DNA of 64,000 bases. Origin: DASXHY01 sp036272195. Its GTDB lineage: Bacteria; Verrucomicrobiota; Verrucomicrobiia; Limisphaerales; DASXHY01. Below the pieces are notes generated by a model. That model ran no database searches, was not told where the DNA came from, and saw only the letters and a program-made list of their open reading frames with translations. Of the stretch, positions 26,198-35,547 are shown one piece after another (the first letter of the stretch is position 1; the number at the start of each line of letters is the position of its first letter). The position numbers were made by a program, and so were the translations under genes. The stretch covers positions 1 to 64,000 of the forward strand of contig DATAZE010000026.1 of assembly GCA_036272195.1 (NCBI GenBank). Direction: 5' to 3'.

Positions 26198-27340
26198 TTA
26201 TCGTTCCTTGGCCGTGGCACGCGCGAGGAGAACGCGCTGGCTCGGACGGTAGTTGGCCACAAACTCGCGATGGAATTCAGCAAAAGTTCCGGCCTCAATC
26301 GCAGTTCGGACATCCGCCATCAATTTCAAAAATAAATACGAGTTGTGGACGCTCAACATGCGGATGGAGAGAATCTCCTGCGCATTGTAGAGGTGCCGCA
26401 AATAGGCGCGAGTGAAACGCTGGCAGGCGAAGCATTCGCAGCCGTCTTCGAGCGGGCGGAAATTCATTTTGTTCTCGGCGTTTTTCAGGATGTAGGTCCC
26501 CTTGCGCGTGAAGACGGTGCCGTTGCGAGCGACGCGGGTGGGCAGCACGCAATCGAACATATCCACTCCGCGCGCAATCAATTCGACGAGTTGCGCGGGA
26601 GTGCCAAGGCCCATGGCATAGCGCGGCTTGTGTGCGGGGAGAAATGGTTCAGTCAATTCCACGGCCTTGAACATTTCCGGTTCCGGCTCGCCCACGCTCA
26701 CGCCGCCGATGGCGTAGCCGTTGAAATCCAAAGGCACCAGCGCTTTCGCGCATTCCTCGCGGAGCGCGGGGTTGGAGCCGCCTTGCACGATGCCGAAAAC
26801 AAGCTGACCGGGTGCGCGCGGCTGCTCGCGGCATTCGCCAGCCCAACGGATGGTGCGCTCGACGGCGAGCTTTTGCTCGCGCGCGGGAGCATCGTGCGGC
26901 GGGCATTCATCGAAAACCATGGCGATATCCGAACCCAGCGTGCGCTGAATTTCCATGGCTTCCTTGGGGCCAAGAAAAAGCGGTGAGCCGTCAATGTGCG
27001 AACGGAACTCAACGCCGTGCTCCTTGATCTTACGGATTTTGGCGAGGCTGAAAACCTGGAAGCCGCCGCTGTCGGTAAGAATCGGTTTTTCCCAATTCAT
27101 GAAGCCATGCAACCCGCCCGCGGCGCGGATGATTTCCATGCCGGGCCGAAGATTGAGATGGTAAGTGTTGCCGAGAATAATTTGCGTATCCATCTCGAGC
27201 AACTCACGCGGGTCGAGGGCCTTGACGCTGGCTTGCGTGCCGACGGGCATGAAGATGGGGGTTTCGACAACGCCATGCACGGTGGTGAGGCGGCCCCGGC
27301 GCGCCTTCGTGTGCGGGTCAGTTTTCAAAAGCTCAAACAT
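26198..27340 (-). CDS. tgt: Queuine tRNA-ribosyltransferase
   Basis: Tgt exchanges guanine-34 in the anticodon of Asp, Asn, His and Tyr tRNAs for preQ1 as a step to queuosine. The 380 residues match the bacterial family: TDSGGFQVFSL with general-acid Asp at about residue 90, FDECPPHDAP, GGVSVGEP, and the nucleophile region VDMFDCVLPTRVARNGT. The zinc site is CECFACQRFTRAYLRH near the end. I start at the ATG at 27340; an upstream in-frame ATG at 27376 would add 12 unlikely hydrophobic residues. No other queuosine genes are in the window. The gene stands alone, with a repeat-rich gap on each side. Confidence 0.96.
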   Translation of the reverse strand: MFELLKTDPHTKARRGRLTTVHGVVETPIFMPVGTQASVKALDPRELLEMDTQIILGNTYHLNLRPGMEIIRAAGGLHGFMNWEKPILTDSGGFQVFSLAKIRKIKEHGVEFRSHIDGSPLFLGPKEAMEIQRTLGSDIAMVFDECPPHDAPAREQKLAVERTIRWAGECREQPRAPGQLVFGIVQGGSNPALREECAKALVPLDFNGYAIGGVSVGEPEPEMFKAVELTEPFLPAHKPRYAMGLGTPAQLVELIARGVDMFDCVLPTRVARNGTVFTRKGTYILKNAENKMNFRPLEDGCECFACQRFTRAYLRHLYNAQEILSIRMLSVHNSYLFLKLMADVRTAIEAGTFAEFHREFVANYRPSQRVLLARATAKER

Positions 27341-27547
27341 CGGAAAGAGATTTAACGCAAAGGCGCAAAGGAGCAAAGGAGCAAAGTTGGAGAAAGTGTT
27401 ACCTATGTTCTGACTGCACCGAAATTAATTTGGAACTTGGAACTTGGAATTTTTCACCGTCTTGCCCACCTACCGAATCAGGCATCGCCGCGCGGGGCGG
27501 TGAACGTCTGTGGTTGCGGTTTATGGCTCCTCCGTTAACTTGCCGGA

Positions 27548-27967
27548 GTGAAGCTTTCGGTCAAAAGTGATTACGCCATGCGGGCGGTGCTGGGATTGGC
27601 CCGGCATTTTCCAAACGAATCCGCGTTGCGCGTTGAAGACCTCGCGACTGCGCAAAGCGTGCCGGCGAATTATCTCGTCCAAATCCTGATTGAACTGAAG
27701 GCAAAAGGCATTGCCAAAAGCGTGCGCGGAAAGGAAGGCGGTTATTTGCTGGCGCGGCCGCCGGCGCAGATTTCCCTCGGCGACGTCCTGCGGGCCGTTC
27801 ATGGCGATGTGTTTGACACCCCGGCCTTGAGCGATACGAATTGCGCGCCGGAACTTCGCTCTGCCTGGCAGAGGCTGAAAACCGCCGTGGATGAAGCAGC
27901 GGACAAAATTACTTTTCAAAAACTTCTCGAGGAAGGTTCCGAGAAGGAAAAGATGTATTACATCTGA
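27548..27967 (+). CDS. Rrf2-family transcriptional regulator
   Basis: The 139-residue protein has the Rrf2 winged-helix pattern: MKLSVKSDYAMRAVLGLARHF, a recognition helix in VPANYLVQILIELKAKGIAKSVRGKEGGYLLARPP, and LGDVLRAVHG. Family members include IscR and NsrR, which bind an Fe-S cluster through three cysteines. Here only one cysteine is present (near residue 99), so an Fe-S cluster of that type is unlikely. A different input or none must be assumed. The start is a GTG at 27548 with CCGGA just upstream. It is convergent with the GH5 gene, 9 bp away. Targets are unknown. Confidence 0.88.
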   Translation: MKLSVKSDYAMRAVLGLARHFPNESALRVEDLATAQSVPANYLVQILIELKAKGIAKSVRGKEGGYLLARPPAQISLGDVLRAVHGDVFDTPALSDTNCAPELRSAWQRLKTAVDEAADKITFQKLLEEGSEKEKMYYI

Positions 27968-27976
27968 CCGGCAAAA

Positions 27977-29704
27977 TCATTGCGTCGATAGTCCAGGCGC
28001 CGCATCGGTGGAGGCGCGCTGTCCTTTTTCCGCCGGGCTCAGTTCAATCCAATCCACGTCTGCGACGCCGCTCTTCACGGTGCATTTTAAGCGGTTGCCG
28101 CCTTGCGCCACGGTCAGCGGGCCGACCGGGATTTCGCTCCAGCCCTTATCTGAAATCTTGACGGTCTTGGCCTCGCCGCCGACTGTGATTTCAAGGGTTG
28201 CGGGGCCGCTCGAAGCCCGGGCTTTGACTACGACCTCGCAGGTTTGCGGCGCATCGCTCGAAACGGTGTAACTCGTCCACTCGGTCGAATCCAGGCTGAT
28301 GTATTGGCCGGAGTTCCATCGGCTCGTGCCGGTCGTGGCGACCGAGACAGGCTCGGACGTGCGATAGAATTTGGAATGTTGTTCCGGATTTTTCACGAAG
28401 TAAGATTTATTCAGGCCTTCCTCGCCGTAATTCTCGGCCTCAATCTTCGTCGGCACGCGGCGCATCATGGAATTGACGACATCCGGGAAATACGTGCAAT
28501 TCTCCACGCGGATATTCTTAAGCAAATCATCAAACGCTTGTTGCGCGATTTCCGACGAGGGCTTGTCCCCGCCGCGCGAATAACCGGTCACAGCCTCCCA
28601 ATGCACCGGCGTCTTGATCGAGTAAGGGGTATTGCGCGTGTCCATTTTCTTCCACGGCCAGAACGACCAGCCGATATTATTCGACTCGAAATACTGCGTC
28701 GTGGCCCAATAAATCGTAGCGTCCCGCTCACCGGTTTCGCCGACCCAAACGGGGGCATTGAAACGACTGCGGTAATCCAGGTATTGCTGGATGCTTTTCA
28801 GATTCGAGGGGTTGTCCCAGCAATAATAATGAAACTGATAAACCATGTTTTTATCGAATGGCTTGCTAAACACCGACCAGTCATTCGCCCAATCCGCGCC
28901 TTCGACGATAACCATGTGCCGGGAATCGACTTCGCGAATCGCCTTGGTAATCCGTTCGTAAAGCGGTTCCAATTGCGCCTTGTAAGCCTTGGCCGCGCCG
29001 GTGCGCGCGGGCAACGGTTCGTTCAACAAATCATAACCTGCCACTGCCGGCTCATCTTTGTAACGTTTGGCAATGGTCACCCAAAGATTGACGAGTTCGT
29101 CCTGATATTTTGAATCGGTAAAAAGCTCCGGGCGATCATTGGCGCTGTCATCGATATTTTGTCCGGTCTGCCCGCCCGCCGCCGCGTGCATGTCGATAAT
29201 CACATAGACGCCGTTGGCTTTGCACCACTTGACGAGGTTGTCGAGCAACGCAAATCCTTCCTCGGAATAAACGACCGGGTTTCCGTCCTTGATAAACAAA
29301 CGCGAATTCAGTGCCGGGCGTACGGAATTATATCCGAGTTCCGCGATGCGTTTGATGTCCGCTTCCGCGATGTAATTATTCCGAAACTCAGTCCAGAACC
29401 GTTTGGCGTTGTCCGGGCCGATCAAATCATTGACGAGTTTTTCGATTTTTCTGGGACGGTCGGCCTCATTCCCGAACTTCCACATATAGCCTTCCGGCAA
29501 CATCCAATTACCCAACCCCACACCGCGGAGCATTATTTTATCGCCGCTTTCATTTACAATGTCCTGCCCGCTGGTGTGAAGAAAAGTTTGGGCTGCCTCG
29601 ACCGAAAGCGGCCCGAGCCAAAACATTCCGATTACAAGAACCCAAGACCGGAATAAAACAGCCCTGGCCTTCCGCACAAATTTCTTTAGCGACAACGTTT
29701 TCAA
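27977..29704 (-). CDS. Secreted GH5-type glycoside hydrolase with C-terminal CBM6-like module
   Basis: A signal peptide (basic start, hydrophobic stretch near residues 17-35, ending SVEAA) precedes a TIM-barrel glycosidase of family GH5: MLRGVGLGNWMLPEG, YNSVRPALNSRLF, VYVIIDMHAAAGGQ, the acid/base Glu in YDLLNEPLP and the nucleophile Glu in WVGETGER. After a short linker, residues about 435-560 look like a carbohydrate-binding module of the CBM6/35 type (TKIEAENYGEEG, GQYISLDSTEWTSY, VADVDWIELSP). The substrate is likely a beta-glucan or mannan, but subfamily choice needs a search. It is divergently arranged with the prepilin-like gene. Confidence 0.9.
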   Translation of the reverse strand: MKTLSLKKFVRKARAVLFRSWVLVIGMFWLGPLSVEAAQTFLHTSGQDIVNESGDKIMLRGVGLGNWMLPEGYMWKFGNEADRPRKIEKLVNDLIGPDNAKRFWTEFRNNYIAEADIKRIAELGYNSVRPALNSRLFIKDGNPVVYSEEGFALLDNLVKWCKANGVYVIIDMHAAAGGQTGQNIDDSANDRPELFTDSKYQDELVNLWVTIAKRYKDEPAVAGYDLLNEPLPARTGAAKAYKAQLEPLYERITKAIREVDSRHMVIVEGADWANDWSVFSKPFDKNMVYQFHYYCWDNPSNLKSIQQYLDYRSRFNAPVWVGETGERDATIYWATTQYFESNNIGWSFWPWKKMDTRNTPYSIKTPVHWEAVTGYSRGGDKPSSEIAQQAFDDLLKNIRVENCTYFPDVVNSMMRRVPTKIEAENYGEEGLNKSYFVKNPEQHSKFYRTSEPVSVATTGTSRWNSGQYISLDSTEWTSYTVSSDAPQTCEVVVKARASSGPATLEITVGGEAKTVKISDKGWSEIPVGPLTVAQGGNRLKCTVKSGVADVDWIELSPAEKGQRASTDAAPGLSTQ

Positions 29705-29888
29705 AAGTACCCGTCAGAATGAGTTGTTTTGCCAAACACAACATCCCCCTTTGGAGGGGTGTTGGGTATTAAACCGTTAGAAATACCCTAAAAACAGGCG
29801 GTTTCCGCTCCCGGAAAGTATGTGACACATACTTGAGCCCTTGTCAGTGACTTCTCCTTTGTTAGCTTAATTTTATTTATATCGCCCT

Positions 29889-30734
29889 ATGATAATTGAC
29901 ACTCCTGCACCCAAAAAAAACCGTGCGCTGAACGATCCCTTGAAACAGCAGGCCTTCACGCTTATCGAATTGCTGGTGGTTATTGCCATCATTGCGATTC
30001 TCGCCGCGATGCTCCTGCCCGCTTTGGCCTCGGCGAAAGAAAGAGCCTTAAAGGCAAAATGCGCAAACAACCTTCATGAGATCGGCGTGGCAATTCAAAT
30101 GTACGTTTCCGACAACAGGGACAACCTGCCAACCGGTCCGGTCATGACGTCCCCAAGCTCCGCCAACGCGCTTTGGGATGTGCCGCGGCCCATGGCTGAC
30201 GGGCTCTCAGGTGGTTCATCAAATATTTATCGTGGCATTTTCTATTGTCCGGCCAGTGTTCTTCTCACTTCCCAGAACCAGGATTTCTGGTGGTATTATA
30301 CCGGCACCGGATCGAGCGACCATCGCGTGACCGGTTATCAGTGGATTATCAGTCGGGACGGAACCAAAGGCAAATACGCCTCCAATGGCACCACCCTTCT
30401 CCAGACCCTGGCCCCGCCCAAGGGTTATCTCGTCAAGATAACGCAGTCTTACACCAATTCCTTCGGGACCGCGGACACAGAAATGGTGACCGATGCCGTG
30501 ATTTCTCTAGGACCATACGGCGGTGCAGCCACCAGCCCAAATGCACAAAACTTTCTCAGCATCCCCTCCACAAACCCTACCGAGTTGCCCGGCGGTTATC
30601 GCTCCAGCCACATGCATAAAAACGTTCCCGCCGGAGGAAACATCCTGTTCATGGATTGTCACGCCGAGTGGCGCAGGTTCCAGGAAATGCATTGTTGGGG
30701 ACAATGGAGCAATAGCCGCAACAACTGGTTTTAG
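29889..30734 (+). CDS. Prepilin-like secreted protein (Verrucomicrobia/Planctomycetes type)
   Basis: The 281-residue protein has a 23-residue leader, then AFTLIELLVVIAIIAILAAMLLPAL, the type IV prepilin stem. The residue before Phe is Ala instead of the usual Gly. The stem continues into CANNLHEIGVAIQMYVSDN. The C-terminal end PAGGNILFMDCHAEWRRF is the tail typical of the H-X9-DG family that is greatly expanded in these phyla. Cleavage by a prepilin peptidase and assembly or surface display by a type II/IV pilus-like system are expected. A secretion system of that kind is encoded at 58-64 kb. It lies between two exported glycosidase genes. Confidence 0.92.
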   Translation: MIIDTPAPKKNRALNDPLKQQAFTLIELLVVIAIIAILAAMLLPALASAKERALKAKCANNLHEIGVAIQMYVSDNRDNLPTGPVMTSPSSANALWDVPRPMADGLSGGSSNIYRGIFYCPASVLLTSQNQDFWWYYTGTGSSDHRVTGYQWIISRDGTKGKYASNGTTLLQTLAPPKGYLVKITQSYTNSFGTADTEMVTDAVISLGPYGGAATSPNAQNFLSIPSTNPTELPGGYRSSHMHKNVPAGGNILFMDCHAEWRRFQEMHCWGQWSNSRNNWF

Positions 30735-30874
30735 TCTCGTCGCAAAAATTAGCCCCTCGAAAGAGGGATGCCCCAATTCGGCGCCCCGGTAAGATAAAAT
30801 TCAAATTGATTCGAACAGTTTGTTCGACCGGGCGGTACTTAAGACATCCCGCCAGGCCGGACGTGTAGGGGCAG

Positions 30875-30910
30875 GCGGTGCCATGGTAACACGTGGCACC
30901 GCTTTATTTT
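30875..30910 (+). terminator. Probable Rho-independent terminator after the prepilin-like gene
   Basis: A 9-bp perfect stem, GCGGTGCCA with TGGCACCGC, around a 10-nt loop is followed on the plus strand by TTTATTTT. It lies about 140 bp downstream of the prepilin-like gene and overlaps the end of the convergent GH2 gene (stop at 30904-30906). The stem resembles a dispersed hairpin, so its role is likely but not certain. Confidence 0.65.
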
Positions 30911-33042
30911 TGTTCCGCCGGAGGTGCCACCCAATTCAGCGAATCCGTAACGGTCACGGAATCTTTTTTGCCAATCGCTCGCACCGCGTTGGTCCCGGGC
31001 CGCAATTTGATCGGCCAGGTGAAGATACAATTTGTGCTGGCGCGCGTCCCCTGCAGGATTCCGTTCAAGGATAAATCAACGGAATCGCAATTCGCATACA
31101 CCTTGGCCGTGAACGAATCCGCCAGGCGATTCGTGAAATGATGTCCGGTGATGTAAACCATCGGCTTCGTGGTCCAGTTGGCCTGGTACCAGTAGAACGC
31201 GTCTTTTCGGATTTGCCGGTCGTAAGTCACCAGACCCTTGTCATTGCGGCCCGGCGTATCGCCCTCATTCCGATCGTCCGCCGCGAAGTCGGCCAACGTC
31301 CAGACGAATTTGCACCAGATGTAAGGCCGGCGTTTCAATTCCTGCCAGTAAACCTCGTGGAATAAATTTTGATATTCTTCCGGATGAAATCTTCCCTTCG
31401 GCGGCGGCGCGGTGTACGGCTCCTCGTAATGCTGCGCCACGCTCGCGCCCGTGCCGAATTCACTCACCCCGATGCAACGATCCGGATAACGCGCATGCGT
31501 CCGATCCAGCGACGGACCGAAATCCGAAAGTTTGCCGCCGTACCAGCCCAGGTATTTGTTGAATGCTGAAATCCTGGTGTACCAATTGGCGGGCTGACTG
31601 TCGCTGCCCGCGATGGCGCACGTACTCGGGCGCGTCGAATCCAATTCCGCGGCCAGCGCCGCCAACTGGCTGACCAGATTCGTAGTCACCGGGCCTTTCT
31701 TGAGCATGATCTCGTTGTAAATTCCCCAGCAAATCACCGAAGGATGATTATAACGTTGATGAATCAGTTCCGTCAGTTGCTGCTTCGCATTGGCGTAAAA
31801 GCCGGGCGATTCGGTAATGGAATTGATCACTGGAATTTCCGTCCAGAGTACAATTCCGTCTTCATCCGCCAGATCATAGGTTCCTTCAGCGTGCTCGTAA
31901 TGCGAGAGCCGGAGGGCCGTGGCGCCGATTTCCTGGAGCAACGCGAAATTCTTCTCCCGCTGCTCCTGGCCGACCGCCCAACCGCGATTGATTCCGTCCT
32001 GGTGAAAGGCCGTTCCGTGCAAATCATAGGGGTGACCGTTCAGAGAAAATCCTTTGTCTGGATCAAAATTAAACCAGCGAAAACCCACCGTCTGTCCCAC
32101 CATATCCACCACTTCCGACCCTCGATCCACTTCCACAAAAACGCGGTACAGATACGGATCACGCACGCCATCCCATAAATGCGGATGGTCGATGATTGTG
32201 TTCATCACCACGTTCGAAGCCGTCGCAGCCGGTAAAGTCATCGCGCCGGCCAGCCTCGCAACCACTCCATTGTTCGCGTCCACCACCAATGCGTTGACAG
32301 CCACGCTAGCGGGCGATGGAGCAGCATTGGAAATCACCGCGGTGACTTCCAGCCGCGCGGAGTTGGAATTCACATCGGTCGTTTTGAGGTAAACCCCGGA
32401 CGAACCGTAGTCCAGCGGGGAAATGTGCAAGTCATCCGTCACCAGCAAATGCACATCGCGATATAAACCTCCAAAAAATGTGAAATCAGCGGAAAGCGGT
32501 GGAATGTCGGGGTCGAATGCGTTGCTGACCTTGACGGCGAGGAGGTTGTCGCTGCCAACTTTAAGAAAAGGAGTCGCATCGAACACGAACGCCGCGAACC
32601 CGCCCCGATGTTCGCCCAGTCGAATGCCATTGACCCAAACTTCCGTGGCGCTGAACGCACCGTCGAATTTCAGGAACAAACGCCGACCCGCATAAGCGCC
32701 GTCCACCTTGAAATGTTTTCGATACCAGCCAGGGCCACGATAATAATTCACACCGCCGTCCTGACCATCGAGATTGTTCCAAGTGTGCGGCAGAGTCACG
32801 GATTCCCATTTTGCGTCATCGAAGCCGGGCTCCGTCGCGCCGGGCGCATCTTCGCGAATGAAACGCCAGCCTTCATCCAGATTGATATCGGCACGATGAG
32901 TTGCCGGAAGCACGTAGAGGGGTCCGGCGGCGACTGCCCCCTGCCCTGCGATAAGGCAGAAAAGCGCAACCGCCTTAAAAATTGGAATCGACGGCAGGAG
33001 TCTCCGGTTCTTTTCGAAAAATCGGACAGGATTGAAGTTCAT
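30904..33042 (-). CDS. Exported GH2-type glycoside hydrolase (beta-galactosidase/glucuronidase-like)
   Basis: After a signal peptide (about residues 1-38, ending AVAAG) comes the GH2 sugar-binding domain (LDEGWRFIRED, WESVTLPHTWNN, YYRGPGWYRKHF, WVNGIRLGEHRGGF). An Ig-like domain and the TIM barrel follow. The acid/base Glu is in CWGIYNEI and the nucleophile is in CIGVSEFGTG. The C-terminus (about residues 620-710, with KVYANCDSVDLSLNG) resembles the DUF4982-type beta-sandwich of many GH2 enzymes. The position is cell envelope or exported. The natural substrate, a galactoside, mannoside or glucuronide, cannot be fixed by eye. Confidence 0.9.
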   Translation of the reverse strand: MNFNPVRFFEKNRRLLPSIPIFKAVALFCLIAGQGAVAAGPLYVLPATHRADINLDEGWRFIREDAPGATEPGFDDAKWESVTLPHTWNNLDGQDGGVNYYRGPGWYRKHFKVDGAYAGRRLFLKFDGAFSATEVWVNGIRLGEHRGGFAAFVFDATPFLKVGSDNLLAVKVSNAFDPDIPPLSADFTFFGGLYRDVHLLVTDDLHISPLDYGSSGVYLKTTDVNSNSARLEVTAVISNAAPSPASVAVNALVVDANNGVVARLAGAMTLPAATASNVVMNTIIDHPHLWDGVRDPYLYRVFVEVDRGSEVVDMVGQTVGFRWFNFDPDKGFSLNGHPYDLHGTAFHQDGINRGWAVGQEQREKNFALLQEIGATALRLSHYEHAEGTYDLADEDGIVLWTEIPVINSITESPGFYANAKQQLTELIHQRYNHPSVICWGIYNEIMLKKGPVTTNLVSQLAALAAELDSTRPSTCAIAGSDSQPANWYTRISAFNKYLGWYGGKLSDFGPSLDRTHARYPDRCIGVSEFGTGASVAQHYEEPYTAPPPKGRFHPEEYQNLFHEVYWQELKRRPYIWCKFVWTLADFAADDRNEGDTPGRNDKGLVTYDRQIRKDAFYWYQANWTTKPMVYITGHHFTNRLADSFTAKVYANCDSVDLSLNGILQGTRASTNCIFTWPIKLRPGTNAVRAIGKKDSVTVTDSLNWVAPPAEQK

Positions 33043-33188
33043 GGGTGTATGCGAAAGAACCCACCTTACAAAACCGTTCGAACAAATGGCAAGTGATAGA
33101 GCGCCGGGACGCTGTCCTCATTTCATGTTACACACATTTATTGCCGCGCTCTTTTACGTGAGATACGTTCAGCCCCGGTATTGCAAAA

Positions 33189-33761
33189 ATGAACCTCGGC
33201 CAGACAAAATCCGAACTGCGACAGCAAATTCGCACACGCCTCAAATCCATACCGGCCGAACAACAAGCCGCCGCTTCCGCCCGGGCCTGCGCACTTTTGG
33301 AACAACAGGCCGCCTGGAAACGCGCACAACTTGTTTTCTTTTTTGCTCCGTTGCCCGGGGAACTGGACATCTGGCCGCTGTTGCGCGACGGGCTGGCGGG
33401 TGGCAAAACGATCGCTTTGCCGCGTTTCGATGCGGCCACGCAGCGTTATATTGCCTGCCAGATTACGGATATCGCCAAAGACCTCAGCGCCGGCCAATTC
33501 GGCATTCGCGAACCGGGAGGTCATTGCATCGCCATTCCGCTGAACCGGCTGGACTTGATTCTAGTGCCGGGTGTAGCCTTTGATAGACACGGTCGCCGGC
33601 TTGGCCGGGGTAAAGGGTTTTATGACCAAATGCTGACGGTCGTGCGCGGCACGACTTGCGGCGTCGCGTTCGACGAACAAATCGTCGAAGCGGTGCCAGT
33701 CGAACCGCATGACGTACATCTGAATTGCATCCTGACGCCGACGCGCTGGATAGAGCCATAG
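33189..33761 (+). CDS. 5-formyltetrahydrofolate cyclo-ligase
   Basis: The enzyme uses ATP to convert 5-formyl-THF to 5,10-methenyl-THF and so returns a storage folate to one-carbon metabolism. The 190 residues show the family marks: a helical start with KSELRQQIRTRLKSIP, FFAPLPGELD, and the folate/ATP motif LVPGVAFDRHGRRLGRGKGFYDQML near residue 130. The end VPVEPHDVHLNCILTP is also typical. RNase Y follows 17 bp downstream on the same strand, so both may share a transcript. Confidence 0.95.
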   Translation: MNLGQTKSELRQQIRTRLKSIPAEQQAAASARACALLEQQAAWKRAQLVFFFAPLPGELDIWPLLRDGLAGGKTIALPRFDAATQRYIACQITDIAKDLSAGQFGIREPGGHCIAIPLNRLDLILVPGVAFDRHGRRLGRGKGFYDQMLTVVRGTTCGVAFDEQIVEAVPVEPHDVHLNCILTPTRWIEP

Positions 33762-33778
33762 CAGCGCGCGGTTCTGAA

Positions 33779-35341
33779 ATGATGTCTTTGGCGAATATTT
33801 TAGAAGGCGCCGCTTTGTTTGCCGCCGGCGCGCTCATTTGCTTTGTCCTGCTTTGGTGGCGGGAACGCAATCTTCAAAAAGCGAGATCCCTCGAAACCCA
33901 GGCGCTGTTCGAAAAAGCCCGCAACGATGCGGAAATCATCCAGCGCGACGCCCGCGACGCTGCCAGTCAGGACGCCCTGAAACTCCGCGATCAGATTGAG
34001 CAATCCTTCGCCGACCGCCGCGCTGAACGTACCGAGTCCGAGCGCCGCCTGGCCGAACGCGAAGGTCTCATTAACTCCCAACTCCAGCAAATGATGGAGG
34101 CGGAAAAGTCGCTGAAAGAACAAAAGCACACGCTGGAAACACAAATGGCAGCGGCCGAGGCCGACAAGCGTGAACTGGCGGAGTTGAAAATCCAGACCCG
34201 CGAGCAATTGCAGAAGTTATCCGGCCTGACCGAGGTTGAAGCGCGCGAAAAGCTTCTGAAAATGGTCGAGCAGGAAGCGGCGACCGACGCCGGCAACCTG
34301 ACCCGGCGCATTCTCGACGATGCCAAATCGCGCGCCGAGGAAAAAGCGCGGCAGATTATCAGCGTCGCCATTCAGCGTTATGCGAGCGAGCATACTTCGG
34401 AGACTTCCACCGCCACGCTGGCCCTGCCGAGCGAGGAAATCAAAGGCCGCATCATCGGCCGGGAAGGCCGGAACATTCGCGCCTTTGAAGCCGCAGCCGG
34501 CGTCACCATTCTCGTGGATGACACGCCCGGAGCGGTGGTTATTTCCGGGTTTGACCCGGTGCGGCGGCAGATTGCGCGCGAAGCCATGTCCCGCCTGATC
34601 CAGGACGGCCGTATTCATCCCACACGGATCGAGGAGGCGGTCGCCGAGGTGACGCGGGAAATGGAGGAGACAATCGTGCGATTGGGAGAGGACGCGGTGG
34701 CGAAAGCCGGGTTGCCGCCCATGCACCCGGAGATTGTGAAACTATTGGGGCGATTGCATTTCCGGCACAGTTACGCGCAAAATATCCTGGATCATTCGGT
34801 CGAGGTGGCGCATCTCATGGCCCTGATGGCGGCGGAATTGGGCGTGGACATTACTGCGGCGAAACGCGCCGGCCTATTGCACGACATTGGCAAAGCTGTG
34901 AATCACGAAATCGAGGGGCCGCATGCTGTGGTGGGAGCGGATTTGATCAAACGCTACGGCGAATCTGAAGCGGTCGTGAACGGCGTGGCCTCCCATCACA
35001 ATGACGTGCCGCCGATCGGGCCACTGGGGATTTTGGTGAGCGCGGCGGACGCCATCAGCGCCTCGCGACCAGGCGCGCGCTCGGAAACCATGTCGACCTA
35101 TTTGAAACGGGTCGAAGATCTGGAAAAAATAGCCTCGTCCCTGCCCGGAGTGGAAAAAGCGTTTGCCGTGCAAGCCGGGCGCGAATTGCGCGTGTTCGTG
35201 CAACCGGAAAAGGTCAACGATGAGGAAGCTTTCGTGCTGGCGCGCAACATCGCCTCAAAAATTCAAAACGAGTTGCAATACCCCGGGCAAATTAAAGTCA
35301 CCGTTATTCGTGAAACCCGTTGCGTGGAAGTAGCGAAGTAA
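33779..35341 (+). CDS. rny: Ribonuclease Y
   Basis: RNase Y is a membrane-anchored endonuclease that starts mRNA decay. The 520 residues show an N-terminal membrane helix (about 8-27), a long coiled coil (about 30-200) and a KH domain with EIKGRIIGREGRNIRAFE. The HD domain has HSYAQNILDHSVEVAHL and the metal motif LLHDIGKAVNHEIEGPH. The end VIRETRCVEVAK is typical. The frame is open 18 codons further up, but the ATG at 33779 (or the adjacent one at 33782) places the membrane helix at the N-terminus as expected. No strong ribosome-binding site is seen. Confidence 0.96.
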   Translation: MMSLANILEGAALFAAGALICFVLLWWRERNLQKARSLETQALFEKARNDAEIIQRDARDAASQDALKLRDQIEQSFADRRAERTESERRLAEREGLINSQLQQMMEAEKSLKEQKHTLETQMAAAEADKRELAELKIQTREQLQKLSGLTEVEAREKLLKMVEQEAATDAGNLTRRILDDAKSRAEEKARQIISVAIQRYASEHTSETSTATLALPSEEIKGRIIGREGRNIRAFEAAAGVTILVDDTPGAVVISGFDPVRRQIAREAMSRLIQDGRIHPTRIEEAVAEVTREMEETIVRLGEDAVAKAGLPPMHPEIVKLLGRLHFRHSYAQNILDHSVEVAHLMALMAAELGVDITAAKRAGLLHDIGKAVNHEIEGPHAVVGADLIKRYGESEAVVNGVASHHNDVPPIGPLGILVSAADAISASRPGARSETMSTYLKRVEDLEKIASSLPGVEKAFAVQAGRELRVFVQPEKVNDEEAFVLARNIASKIQNELQYPGQIKVTVIRETRCVEVAK

Positions 35342-35376
35342 ACCTGCCGATGAAGTCCGGCGAAGAAATCGAAAAA

Positions 35377-35547
35377 TCAACGGTTCTGATTATACATCCC
35401 GCTCGGAATGCCGTTTTCCCATCCCATCGGCGCGTTCCAGGGGCGAACTGAGGCGTTGTCCGGCTCCGTGCTTGCACAACCAACTGCACCCAAAAGCAGC
35501 AGGGCAAACATCATTAATAACAAGTAACTGGAACCAAACCGTTTCAT
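35377..35547 (-). CDS. 56-residue lipoprotein, small and easily missed
   Basis: The protein starts MKRFGSSYLLLMMFALLLL and has a lipobox-like GAVGC, so residue 25 or so should be the acylated Cys. The mature part is only about 30 residues and is rich in Trp, Pro and Gly (RPWNAPMGWENGIPSGM). Its ATG at 35547 overlaps the stop of the coiled-coil gene as ATGA, which supports real translation. No paralogue was found in the window and I know no function. It probably sits in the periplasmic face of a membrane. Confidence 0.75.
   Translation of the reverse strand: MKRFGSSYLLLMMFALLLLGAVGCASTEPDNASVRPWNAPMGWENGIPSGMYNQNR

Noticed and set aside
29738..29770. Hairpin CCCCCTTTGGAGGGG considered as a terminator
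   Set aside because: It lies between two divergent genes, so no transcript should end there, and it has no T tract; it may be a repeat or operator, but nothing supports either.
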